Positions 1 to 7,605 of a stretch of DNA of 36,673 bases are shown here, in pieces. Source of the DNA: Alphaproteobacteria bacterium (GTDB lineage Bacteria > Pseudomonadota > Alphaproteobacteria > Rhodobacterales > Rhodobacteraceae); contig JAUIBL010000033.1 in NCBI GenBank assembly GCA_030428355.1, positions 1 to 36,673 on the forward strand, written 5' to 3'. A model generated the notes under the pieces. That model saw nothing but the letters and a program-made list of their open reading frames with translations. It ran no database searches and was not told where the DNA came from. The stretch's first letter is position 1, and every line of letters starts with the position of its first letter. Both the position numbers and the translations under genes were made by a program.

Positions 1-125
1 AGTCACCCGCCAGCTACATGGAGAGCGCAGCTGACTGGCCGCCGCTCATCACCCGCGTCCCGCGTAAACCCAAAGTGGCCCAGTTTTGCGCCGCCCCGTG
101 GCCTAATTTTACTCCGCCGTTGACA
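1..125 (+). mobile_element. Terminal end of an IS21-family insertion sequence (partial, runs off the window)
   Basis: The stretch ends in TTGACA at 120-125, giving the TG...CA ends typical of IS21-type elements. Two related direct repeats lie just inside: GTGGCCTAATTTTACTCCGCC (98-118) and GTGGCCCAGTTTTGCGCCGCC (75-95), spaced 23 bp, like the transposase-binding repeats of this family. The same motif recurs, inverted, at 36550-36577 near the other edge. The boundary is also marked by the loss of TRAP permease coding sense exactly at 125/126. No istA or istB coding sequence is readable here. By orientation this would be the istB-distal end of a plus-strand element, which is an inference. Confidence 0.75.
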
Positions 126-1308
126 GGGAGGTTTCCCAGATACCGGCCTTGGCGATGGAACATGCCGTGATCAGAACCGATGCCACGGGCGGCGTCTGCT
201 GTCCGATGGCAAGGTTCAGGGTCACGATGATACCGAAATGGATCGGGTCGATACCAACCGCGTTGACCAGCGGCAACACCACGGGCACCACGAGAATGAT
301 GGCCGCCGCACCATGCAGGAACATTCCGAGCACCAAGAGAAGCACGTTGAGCAATGCAAGCACGATATAGGGGTTTGTCGTCATCTCGGTGATCTGCGCC
401 GCAAGCTGCTGAGGCACCTGCGCCTGTGTCAGGAACAAACCGAGCGCCGCTGAGGTCGCGACCAGAAGCATCACCACACCCGTCTGGCTGACACCTTCAA
501 GCATGGCTTTGCGCAGCCGCGAGACATCCATATCGCGGTAGATGAAGACACCGATCACCAATGCTGCCACAACCGCCAGACCAGCGCCTTCCGTGGCCGT
601 CACCAGCCCGGAAAAGATACCGCCCAGAATGATCACGGGCATCAGCAGAGCCCAGATGACCTCTTTGAAGGCGACCCACACGCGGCACAGATCGAACTCT
701 TCACCGCGGGGCAGGTCATAGCGAATGGCAAGAATGTAAGTCACCACCATCAACAGAAAGCCCCCCAGAACACCCGGCACGACACCCGCAACGAAGAGTT
801 TCAGAACGGATGTCTCGGCGATTGCTCCGTAAAGGATCATCGGGATCGACGGGGGAATGATGATCGCCAGCGAGGCCGATGACGAGGTCAGGGCAGCCGC
901 GAGCGTGCGCGAATAGCCGCGTTTCTTCATCTCGGGGATCAGCACGGTCCCGGTGGCGGCCACATCCGCGACGGCCGATCCGGAGATTTCCGCAAACACC
1001 ATGGAGACCCCGATGTTCACCATCCCAAGACCACCGCGCACGAACCCGATCAGGGCCGAGACAAAATTGATCAGCCGAACCGAGATACCCGAGGTGTTCA
1101 TCAGATTGCCGGCCAGAATGAACAATGGGATGGCGATCAGCGGGAATTTGGTGGCGCCCGTGTACAGCGCGATGGCCATATCGTTCAGGGCTGCCAATCC
1201 CGATGTCAGGATGAACCCGCCCATCGCGACAAGCCCGATGGCCACGGCAATCGGTACGTTCACCATGATGAGGGTGATCAGCGCGATTGTTGTCAGGAGC
1301 AAAATCAT
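109..1308 (-). CDS. dctM: TRAP transporter large permease (DctM-like), C-terminus cut by an IS
   Basis: This is the twelve-helix membrane subunit of a TRAP uptake system, which couples solute import to a cation gradient. The protein is almost wholly hydrophobic and carries the family signatures GSAVADVAATGTVLIPEMKK (about residues 110-130), IIPPSIPMILYG, and near the end NLAIGQQTPPVASVL. It has 399 residues, whereas family members are usually about 425-430. The last native codon is TCC at 127-129. The final LSTAE and the TAA stop come from the insertion sequence, so roughly the last transmembrane helix is missing. The start overlaps the dctQ stop (ATGA, 1305-1308), preceded by AGGGAGG and a run of nine A. 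Function is probably impaired. Confidence 0.9.
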   Translation of the reverse strand: MILLLTTIALITLIMVNVPIAVAIGLVAMGGFILTSGLAALNDMAIALYTGATKFPLIAIPLFILAGNLMNTSGISVRLINFVSALIGFVRGGLGMVNIGVSMVFAEISGSAVADVAATGTVLIPEMKKRGYSRTLAAALTSSSASLAIIIPPSIPMILYGAIAETSVLKLFVAGVVPGVLGGFLLMVVTYILAIRYDLPRGEEFDLCRVWVAFKEVIWALLMPVIILGGIFSGLVTATEGAGLAVVAALVIGVFIYRDMDVSRLRKAMLEGVSQTGVVMLLVATSAALGLFLTQAQVPQQLAAQITEMTTNPYIVLALLNVLLLVLGMFLHGAAAIILVVPVVLPLVNAVGIDPIHFGIIVTLNLAIGQQTPPVASVLITACSIAKAGIWETSLSTAE

Positions 1309-1871
1309 TTTTTTTTGCCTCCCTGTTGAATGGAGGCGGCATCACGCTCTGCATCGGCAATGGCCTGTGCGATCTCGGCGTGTTCCTGATCAACCCCCGA
1401 GGCGGCATTGCGCAGCACACGCGGCAGCGTCAGAACCGTCCCGATGATCATAAGGATCGCCGTAATCGGGATGACCGACTGCACGATGTCCAGCGTCATC
1501 CAGCGCAGGCTGAGCAGTGAATCCCACTTGGCCACCGCAAGCACGGCATTTCCGTACCAGGCAACAACCGCAAAAAAGAGGATGACGGCCAGTTCGGAGG
1601 CAAGAGCGACTGCGACCGCCGCGTTCCGGGGAAGCGCCGCGACCAGCCCTCCGAACCCCATATGTTGCCGCAGAAAGACAGCGTAGGTCGCGCCGAAATA
1701 GGTCAGCCACGCAAGCAGGACACTTGCGATTTCGTCGTACCAGGACGGCGAGGCTCCAAAGTAGCGCATGGTGGCCGAATAGACGACGGCAACGGTCAAG
1801 GTCACCAGAAGCACAAGGCAGATTGTCTCGAGACAACGCAACAGCACCCGCTCAAAAAGCGCGACCATCAT
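1305..1871 (-). CDS. dctQ: TRAP transporter small permease (DctQ-like)
   Basis: This is the four-helix small membrane subunit of TRAP system 1, 188 aa. Hydrophobic segments are seen near residues 15-37, 48-68, 85-108 and 130-150. The motif ATMRYFGASPSWYDEIASVL resembles the family pattern of an Arg-Tyr/Phe followed by W-(Y/S)-(D/E)-E. The C-terminus is a soluble tail ending GGKKK, encoded by GGC followed by nine A, and the stop overlaps the dctM start by four bases. That arrangement implies translational coupling and possibly slippage. It lies 64 bp downstream of the dctP stop in the same operon. The annotated ATG has a second ATG as its next codon, so the start is uncertain by one residue. 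Confidence 0.9.
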   Translation of the reverse strand: MMVALFERVLLRCLETICLVLLVTLTVAVVYSATMRYFGASPSWYDEIASVLLAWLTYFGATYAVFLRQHMGFGGLVAALPRNAAVAVALASELAVILFFAVVAWYGNAVLAVAKWDSLLSLRWMTLDIVQSVIPITAILMIIGTVLTLPRVLRNAASGVDQEHAEIAQAIADAERDAASIQQGGKKK

Positions 1872-1935
1872 TCACTCCCAGATGTCAGAGGTCAGCCCGG
1901 CCGCCCATCAGCGGCCGGGACTTCAGGATCGACGC

Positions 1936-2919
1936 CTATTTCGCAAGGGCCTGCGCGCGGCTCACAAGCTCTGCACCGCCTTCAACCTGCGCGGCAAATG
2001 CCTCGTAGACAGGCGCAGACGCTGCAATGAACGCCGCCTTGTCGGCCACGTTGATCTCCACACCTGCAGCAGCGACCTTGTCGGCAAGTTCGTTGTCGGC
2101 CCGTTCGCCTTCACTAAGCGCCCAATCCTGAACGGAAGCCGCAACTTCCAACGCCGCCGCCGATACCTCGGCCGGAAGCGCATTCCATGTATCCAGACCG
2201 GTGGTCAGATAAGAGGGCGAATACACATGGCCGGTCATGCTCAGGTATTTCTGAACTTCCTGGAAGTTGGCGCCGGTGATATTGGTCAACGGGTTTTCCT
2301 GACCGTCCATCGTTCCGGTCTGCAGCGCCACGAACACCTCGGAGAAGGACATCGGCGTCGGGTTTGCGCCCCATTCCTTGAACATCGCAACGCGCCATTC
2401 GGATGACGGCGTCCGGATCTTCAACCCTTCAAGATCGGCCGGTGTGTTGATCGGGCGCACATTGTTGGTGATCTGCCGGAAACCGTTCTCCCAGGTCGAC
2501 AGCACCTTCAGTCCGCCCGCTTCGGCTTTGGGGGCCAACTCGGTCTGCACGATCTCGGCATCGATGGCTTTCAGATGCTCCCGATCCTGCACCAGGAACG
2601 GCATGTCAAACAGGGCGAATTCCGGCGCGACGTTTGTCATGATCGAAGACACAAGGGTGAATTGCACCGTGCCGAGGCGCAGCTTCTGCAGCAATTCCTT
2701 TTCGTCACCCAACTGACCATCTGCATAGAATTCGACAGTGTGCGCATCACCAAGCTTGGCTTGCAGCTCTTCGGCGAACTTGGCCGCGCTCCGCCCTTGA
2801 AGGCTGTTGGACGATGCGCCAACGGCAACGATATAGGTGTCCGCAATGGCGGGTGCGGCAGTGAAGGACACCGAAACGGCAAGGATGCCAGCGATGGCAC
2901 CCGTTGTGAAATACGTCAT
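1936..2919 (-). CDS. dctP: TRAP transporter substrate-binding protein (DctP family)
   Basis: This is the periplasmic solute receptor of TRAP system 1, 327 aa. A Sec signal peptide ends at about AAPAIA|D (residue 26). Family signatures are ENGFRQITNNVRPI (about 144-157), LKIRTPSS (about 167-173) and TMDGQENPL (about 203-211). The Arg in KIRTP (about R169) is the position that contacts a substrate carboxylate in characterised DctP proteins, so an organic acid is the likely ligand. The identity of the acid cannot be told. It is the first gene of the dctPQM operon, reading away from the divergent GntR gene. A Shine-Dalgarno-like GGAGAGAG lies just upstream of the ATG on the minus strand. Confidence 0.92.
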   Translation of the reverse strand: MTYFTTGAIAGILAVSVSFTAAPAIADTYIVAVGASSNSLQGRSAAKFAEELQAKLGDAHTVEFYADGQLGDEKELLQKLRLGTVQFTLVSSIMTNVAPEFALFDMPFLVQDREHLKAIDAEIVQTELAPKAEAGGLKVLSTWENGFRQITNNVRPINTPADLEGLKIRTPSSEWRVAMFKEWGANPTPMSFSEVFVALQTGTMDGQENPLTNITGANFQEVQKYLSMTGHVYSPSYLTTGLDTWNALPAEVSAAALEVAASVQDWALSEGERADNELADKVAAAGVEINVADKAAFIAASAPVYEAFAAQVEGGAELVSRAQALAK

Positions 2920-2970
2920 GAACTCTCTCCTCCAGGTGGCGGCGGGCTCCCTTCCCTCCGCTTCTGTATT

Positions 2971-2980
2971 TTGTATACAA
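2971..2980. promoter_or_regulatory. TTGTATACAA palindrome, probable GntR/FCD operator in a divergent promoter
   Basis: A perfect 10-bp palindrome sits in the AT-rich part of the 104-bp gap between dctP (minus) and the GntR gene (plus). The shape, (T)TGTATACA(A), is that expected for FCD-subfamily GntR operators. A TATACT-like -10 element on the minus strand overlaps it. Its position suits simultaneous control of the TRAP operon and autoregulation. Operator assignment is inferred from position and shape. Confidence 0.55.
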
Positions 2981-3023
2981 GTATAAAAGATACATTGGCA
3001 ATGGATTTCTGAGCTAGGATTTC

Positions 3024-3725
3024 GTGTCCCGGACTGGTATCCATGACAGACCTGAAATCAGCGGATTAGCCATGAATACGTCGATCGCCATTACGAACAG
3101 GTCTTTGCACGATCAGGTCGTCAGCCGTGTCCGCGACCTGATCATCGAGGGCATTCTGGAGCCGGGAAGTCGAATCGACGAAAGCACGCTGATCGAGGAA
3201 TTGGGCGTCTCCCGAACCCCCTTCCGCGAAGCGCTGCGCACGCTCGCGGCCGAAGGACTGGTGATCGTCAAACCCTCGCGGGGCAGCGTCGTGCGAAAAT
3301 GGACCCGCTCGGATGTTTTCTCGATGCTCGAAGTTCTTGGCCATCTGGAGCAACTGGCGGGCGAACTGGCTTGTGCACGCGCCTCTGACCAGGAAATCAA
3401 CGAGCTCGTCGCTTTGCACGAAGACATGCTGGGCTACTACAAAGCCAATGACCGGATGCCCTACTACAAGCTGAACCAAGAGTTCCACTCGCGCCTGACT
3501 GCGCTTTCAAAGAATGCGACACTGCAGGAAATGCAGCGCAATATTCAGGCCCGCCTGAAGCGCATCCGCTATATCGGCAACGAAAAGCCGGATGCCTGGG
3601 CGGGTGCAGTACAGGATCACGAGGCGATGATCGTCGCTTTGAAAGCGAAGGACGGAAAGAAACTTGGTGAAGCGATGGCGCAACACATCCGAAACACCTG
3701 GGACCGCGTCAAGGACAGCCTTTAA
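3024..3725 (+). CDS. GntR-family regulator, FCD (FadR-type) subfamily
   Basis: This is a DNA-binding repressor or activator that probably controls the divergent TRAP operon. It has an N-terminal winged helix (LHDQVVSRVRDLI through VSRTPFREALRTLAAEGLV) followed by an all-helical FCD ligand domain. In the FCD domain, EFHSRL, DHEAM and QHIRNT supply the usual His residues that bind a metal and thereby a carboxylate ligand. The GTG at 3024 has an AGGA six bases upstream and gives 233 aa. An in-frame ATG at 3072 gives 217 aa, starts closer to the conserved domain and may be the true start, though its ribosome binding site is weak. The 225 bp downstream contain no clear terminator. Confidence 0.85.
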   Translation: MSRTGIHDRPEISGLAMNTSIAITNRSLHDQVVSRVRDLIIEGILEPGSRIDESTLIEELGVSRTPFREALRTLAAEGLVIVKPSRGSVVRKWTRSDVFSMLEVLGHLEQLAGELACARASDQEINELVALHEDMLGYYKANDRMPYYKLNQEFHSRLTALSKNATLQEMQRNIQARLKRIRYIGNEKPDAWAGAVQDHEAMIVALKAKDGKKLGEAMAQHIRNTWDRVKDSL

Positions 3726-3803
3726 GCCATTGTTTCCGATATATTTGTGGCACAGCCTTCCGCGCGCTCATTGATGCGCGATTTATGATGTCTTGAACCA
3801 GCG

Positions 3804-3977
3804 TCATACCGCCTCTGCGCGCCGCCAGACCGGAAAGGGATCGGGCAGGACCGCGAAAATCCTCTCCGGCTCAAGGGTTTGACGGGCGCAGTAGACGCGG
3901 GACGCAACGCCAAACTCCTCGGTCTCGGAAACATGGTCAGCCGGGCCTTTCAGGTCTCTAGAAGCGGGCTGGTAAAG
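3804..3977 (-). pseudogene. Possible remnant of an unidentified gene (C-terminal tail only)
   Basis: The 224-bp gap between the GntR gene and the stress-protein gene holds an open minus-strand frame of 57 codons with coding-like composition: GC-rich third positions and a plausible peptide including EEFGVASRVYCARQTLEPER and IFAVLPDPFPVWRR. It ends in TGA at 3804-3806. There is no ATG, GTG or TTG start. The frame opens inside the 3' end of the neighbouring stress-protein gene, where it meets TAG. It could be the tail of a decayed gene or chance. No family was recognised. Confidence 0.3.
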
Positions 3978-4930
3978 CTATCGGGTTTCACGGCAAGGAC
4001 GGCACAGTCCAAGCTGTTGATGATGTTCTCGGCCGTGTTGCCGATGATCACACCATGCAGCCCGGTCCGCGCCACAGTGCCCATGACAAGAACATCCGCA
4101 CCGACGGCTTTCGCTTTGTCATGAATGACTTTTTCGGGTGAGCCGCGTTCGAGACAGGGGATCAGCCGGGATGTCGGGCCGATCTCCTGACGAACCTGGG
4201 TCAGGAATCGGTCCATCGCATCCTGCCGCGCGGCAAGCACTTCGTTGACATACCGATCAGCGGCGATGCGCATGTCGTTGCCATTCGAGAAGGCCCAGAT
4301 GATGCCCTCTCCAATCGCATCCCAGGCATGCAGAACAACGATTTCCGCATCGGGCGCGAAAGGAAGCATGCAGGCGGCCTCCATGACGCGGCGGTTCAAT
4401 GCCCGAAGCGTCTGGGGTTCAGCCGCACCTTCGAGATCGAGATCGACGGCAACCAGCACCGTGCGGGGATGCGTTTGCGCATGGGGCGTCTGCAGCCAAA
4501 CCGGACATGGACATTTGCGCAACAGATGCTGGTCGGTGCTGGCAAAAAAGAACCGGTCCAGCCCGGAAAGCGGTTCGGCTGCCTTGACGACGAAATCGCA
4601 ATGCGACCGGGCCACATGACGGATGATCTCGAGATAGGCTTTTCCGACCGAAACAGACAGATCGACCTCTCGGCCCCCAGCGATCTGGTCAAGTCGCCCG
4701 CGCACGGTCTTGCGTGTCAGTTCCACCGCCTCTTCGATCAGGGCTTCCGGTTTCTGGCCCGACAGTCGGGCAAGGATCGACAGATCGTGTGGCGGGTCGA
4801 CACAGGCCATGACGTCGAGCGTCGCACCATGTTCATCCGCAAGCGACACGGCCGTCTCAAGGGCAATGCCGTTATCGTTCGCATCGGCAACGGCAAGAAT
4901 TCTCGTGGGAGCACGTGTTTCCGTGGTCAT
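3950..4930 (-). CDS. Tandem-domain universal stress protein (UspA family)
   Basis: This is a soluble cytoplasmic protein of 326 aa with two Usp folds in tandem. The N-terminal half begins TRILAVADANDNGIALETAV. The C-terminal half begins PRTVLVAVDLDLEGA and ends with the nucleotide-loop region DVLVMGTVARTGLHGVIIGN followed by TAENI. The second domain keeps most of the G-x2-G-x9-G pattern associated with ATP binding. In the first domain the corresponding loop (VVKAAEPLSGLDRFFFASTD) is degenerate, as is common in UspE-like proteins. Its start overlaps the stop of the upstream antiporter gene by four bases (4927-4930), so the two are probably translated together and may act jointly in ionic or pH stress. 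Confidence 0.85.
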   Translation of the reverse strand: MTTETRAPTRILAVADANDNGIALETAVSLADEHGATLDVMACVDPPHDLSILARLSGQKPEALIEEAVELTRKTVRGRLDQIAGGREVDLSVSVGKAYLEIIRHVARSHCDFVVKAAEPLSGLDRFFFASTDQHLLRKCPCPVWLQTPHAQTHPRTVLVAVDLDLEGAAEPQTLRALNRRVMEAACMLPFAPDAEIVVLHAWDAIGEGIIWAFSNGNDMRIAADRYVNEVLAARQDAMDRFLTQVRQEIGPTSRLIPCLERGSPEKVIHDKAKAVGADVLVMGTVARTGLHGVIIGNTAENIINSLDCAVLAVKPDSFTSPLLET

Positions 4931-6693
4931 GCGGGCAACTCCTTCTGACCGGCCGGGTCCTCGACCGCGTGCTCCGGCGCGGGCGCGACACCGATGATCA
5001 TCCGCGCGGCAGCAAAGGCGGCGTCCCGGTAGGGCATGAGCACCAGGTCTGCGTGCTCGGCCTGCAGATTTTGGGCGGTCGCCTCGCGCTGTGCGGCAAC
5101 TGCGATCTTGCCGGTATAGCCCAAAGCCCGCACCGCCCTCAGAAGGGCCTGTCTTGGATCGTCATGCGACAATCCGGTGTCGTGTTCCGGCACCGCCATC
5201 ACCAGCCATTCGGCCCTAGCCAGCGGAAGATGGCCCAGGAATTCCGGATCGGTTGCGTCGCCGAACACAACGTCGAAGCCCTGATCCCGGGCGAAACGCA
5301 CGGCTTCCGGACTGAAATCCACGCCAAGTATGCGTTTGCCGCTGTCGCGCATGGCAAGGGCGATGCCCAACCCGTAGCGACCGAGGCCGAACAGGATCAC
5401 ATCATGGGCACGGTCGCTTTCGTGAGAACCGGCGTCTTCGGCCTCGGGACGCCTGCGTTCGAAAACGCCGAGGATGGGTTCGAAAATCCCGTACAGGCGA
5501 TGCGAATAGGTGATCATGTAGGTAGACGCCGCGATGGTCACGAGACCGACCAGCGTCACCAGACCCAAAGCTTCGTCCTGCACATGCCCGATGGCTACGC
5601 CCATCGCCATGAAGATCAGCGAGAACTCACTGATCTGCGCAACCGTCAACCCGGCCAGAAAGCCTGTGCGTTTGCGGTAACCCATCGCCCCCATGATGGC
5701 GAGCACGATCAGGGGGTTGCCGATCAGAACAAACAGCGACAGCACAATCGCCGGACCGATGCTTGCCCCCAGAACCGACAAATCCAAGGATGCGCCCAGC
5801 GCAATGAAGAAGAACAGCAGCAGGAAATCGCGCAGGGACGCAAGCCGCGCCGCTATAGCCTCGCGGAACGGCGTGGATGCGAGCGAGACACCCGCCAGAA
5901 GCCCGCCCAGTTCTTTGCCAAAGCCAAGGTAGTGACCGATGGCAGCAAGTAGAGCGGCCCATCCGATCGCGAAGGACACGAGAAGTTCCGGTGCCTGCGA
6001 CAATCGCTCGACCAGCGGGTTGGCGACATAGCGGATGAACAGCAACACGAAGACCAGCATAGCGACGCCATAGCCAAGGACGTACAACACCTCCGAGATG
6101 GCAGACTCCCCACCCGCCGCCGCGCCACCAACACCGATGGCCGACAGAGCGATCATCGCGACCACGACGACGATGTCCTGAACGATAAGGAATCCAAGCG
6201 CGATCCGTCCATGCAGCGCATCAATTTCGCGCTTGTCCGACAACAGCTTCACGATGATGATCGTCGAAGAAAATGTGAGCGCTATGGCCACGTAAATCGC
6301 TGTCAGAACGTCGAGTCCAAGCGCCAGCCCGATCAGGAATCCGAAAACGGTGGTGAATACGACCTGACCGATGCCCGTCACCAAAGCGACCGGCCCGAGC
6401 GTGCGGACCAGATTGAAATCGAGCTTGAGGCCGACCAGAAACAGCAGAACCGCAATGCCAAGTTCTGCGAGAAGGTCGATCTGTTCGTCAGAATGCGCAA
6501 TATCAAGGGCAGACGGCCCGGCCAGAATACCAACGGCAATGAAGCTGACGATCAGCGGTTGCCGCAAGAGAAGCCCGACAAACCCAATCCCCGCGGCCAG
6601 AACCAGCAGCGCGGCAATCTCGTAGAAAACATAGTTTTCGATTTCCGTGGTCACATCCGTCTCGACAAAAAGGCGTGTGGTTTCAGAGATCAT
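4927..6693 (-). CDS. Kef-type cation/proton antiporter (CPA2) with RCK/TrkA-N domain
   Basis: This is a monovalent cation:proton antiporter or K+ efflux protein in the inner membrane, 588 aa. About residues 20-400 form a Na/H-exchanger fold with many helices, including VGILAGPSALDIAHSD and FLIVQDIVVVVAMIAL, where the QD pair is typical of Kef/CPA2 proteins. Residues 431-570 are a TrkA-N/RCK Rossmann domain with nucleotide motif DVILFGLGRYGLG and an acidic VDFSPE at the end of the second strand. It resembles YbaL/KefB by architecture. The ion cannot be assigned. It is first in a two-gene unit with the universal stress gene. The ribosome binding site is weak (AAAAGG). Confidence 0.88.
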   Translation of the reverse strand: MISETTRLFVETDVTTEIENYVFYEIAALLVLAAGIGFVGLLLRQPLIVSFIAVGILAGPSALDIAHSDEQIDLLAELGIAVLLFLVGLKLDFNLVRTLGPVALVTGIGQVVFTTVFGFLIGLALGLDVLTAIYVAIALTFSSTIIIVKLLSDKREIDALHGRIALGFLIVQDIVVVVAMIALSAIGVGGAAAGGESAISEVLYVLGYGVAMLVFVLLFIRYVANPLVERLSQAPELLVSFAIGWAALLAAIGHYLGFGKELGGLLAGVSLASTPFREAIAARLASLRDFLLLFFFIALGASLDLSVLGASIGPAIVLSLFVLIGNPLIVLAIMGAMGYRKRTGFLAGLTVAQISEFSLIFMAMGVAIGHVQDEALGLVTLVGLVTIAASTYMITYSHRLYGIFEPILGVFERRRPEAEDAGSHESDRAHDVILFGLGRYGLGIALAMRDSGKRILGVDFSPEAVRFARDQGFDVVFGDATDPEFLGHLPLARAEWLVMAVPEHDTGLSHDDPRQALLRAVRALGYTGKIAVAAQREATAQNLQAEHADLVLMPYRDAAFAAARMIIGVAPAPEHAVEDPAGQKELPA

Positions 6694-7035
6694 TTCGGCC
6701 TTTTCGCTGTGTCGCGAACAGGCCTCGGCACCGCTAACTCTGTTGGCACTTGGACAAACCGTGCGGCCGGCTCATCGATACATGCACCAATGCAGCTTAA
6801 AAGCTGACAGATTTTATCGGAAAAGCAACAGGCATCTTCCAGCACCGGCGCGACATCCGGCCCCTGCCCGGTTCCCGTCTGACTGACCCAAGGCCGTTCC
6901 CAAAGCAGCGTCTTCAACTCCAAGGGCCACTTACTTGGCAAACAGGCCGCGCTGGCCGGGGAAGCGTCCGCTTGCACATGGTCCCGTCTGCACTATGGTC
7001 CCCCGTTGAAGGCGCACAGGCGGAGCGGTCATGAC
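6694..7035. other. 342-bp intergenic region between the antiporter and the metal-type ABC operon
   Basis: This is a divergent regulatory region with no convincing gene. It must hold the promoters of both flanking units. The only clear structure is the direct repeat near the plus-strand operon (6973-7002). A GTG-initiated minus frame (6690-6977) overlaps the antiporter start but has atypical codon use, and I do not count it as a gene. Confidence 0.6.
6973..7002 (+). repeat. Tandem direct repeat TGCAC(T)ATGGTCCC upstream of the metal-type operon
   Basis: TGCACATGGTCCC (6973-6985) is followed by TGCACTATGGTCCC (6989-7002). The two copies differ only by one inserted T and start 16 bp apart. They lie 34 bp upstream of the favoured ATG of the first gene, where an operator or activator site would be expected. 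It does not resemble a Zur or Fur box. Function is unknown. Confidence 0.5.
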
Positions 7036-7605
7036 ATGCTGAGAAACGTGGTTGCCGCTGTGCTGGCCGTTTCCGGACTATGCCTGTTGGCGTGGTCCCT
7101 TCTTGCGCCGGAAAAAGAAAGCCCGCTCTCCTCGGACGGTATGACAGCACGTGAATTTTCGCAGGAAAGCCCGCTTGTTCTTCCGGGCATTCTTGCCCAG
7201 GTTTACGAGGCTTTCGGCGAAACCGAAGAAGCCGCGATCTATGACCGGCTGGCCGAAGTGGCAAGCGGACAAGCCTTGGAGCAGCTTTATCTGGAGCGGG
7301 TCGGTGCGATGGCGGGTGGTGGTCTGAACCCCGATCAGGAAATCCATGAGGTGTCCCTTCTCGGCATGAGCGCGCGACCGCAAGGCGACATCGTCAACAT
7401 CTCGGCAAAGTGGCGCGTACTTGGTGTGGTCGGCCATTCCGAGCATATGCACATGCGCGGCAATGCCTATGCCGCCGATCTGGTCATGGCGTCACATGCG
7501 GGCGTGTGGAAGATCACGGGCTTCAACCTCACGGATGTCGACCGCACGGATGCGGGAACGCTGGAACGCAATGCCGACGCCCCCCCGCTGGAGGAAGACA
7601 GTTGA
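7036..7605 (+). CDS. Membrane-anchored periplasmic protein with a His cluster, unrecognised family
   Basis: The product has 189 aa. An N-terminal hydrophobic segment (MLRNVVAAVLAVSGLCLLAW) should anchor it to the inner membrane with the rest in the periplasm. The C-terminal half looks like a small alpha+beta domain with the pattern KWRVLGVVGHSEHMHMRGN (about 125-143), placing H134, H137 and H139 close together as possible metal ligands. I do not recognise the family. The ATG at 7036 is preferred because it begins a clean signal-anchor. A TTG at 7006 would add ten charged residues. The stop overlaps the TTG start of the ABC ATPase (TTGA, 7602-7605), so it belongs to the same operon and presumably serves the transporter. 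Confidence 0.75.
   Translation: MLRNVVAAVLAVSGLCLLAWSLLAPEKESPLSSDGMTAREFSQESPLVLPGILAQVYEAFGETEEAAIYDRLAEVASGQALEQLYLERVGAMAGGGLNPDQEIHEVSLLGMSARPQGDIVNISAKWRVLGVVGHSEHMHMRGNAYAADLVMASHAGVWKITGFNLTDVDRTDAGTLERNADAPPLEEDS

Noticed and set aside
3760..3785. GCGCG hairpin after the GntR gene as a terminator
   Set aside because: The stem is only five or six bases, and no U-tract follows on either strand.
6690..6977. 95-codon minus-strand frame overlapping the antiporter start as ATGA
   Set aside because: It starts with GTG without a ribosome binding site, has rare codons such as TTA, a Cys-rich peptide with no known pattern, and covers the divergent promoter region.
6694..7035. Zur or Fur box upstream of the metal-type operon
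   Set aside because: No AT-rich palindrome of the needed form was found. Only the direct repeat at 6973-7002 stands out.
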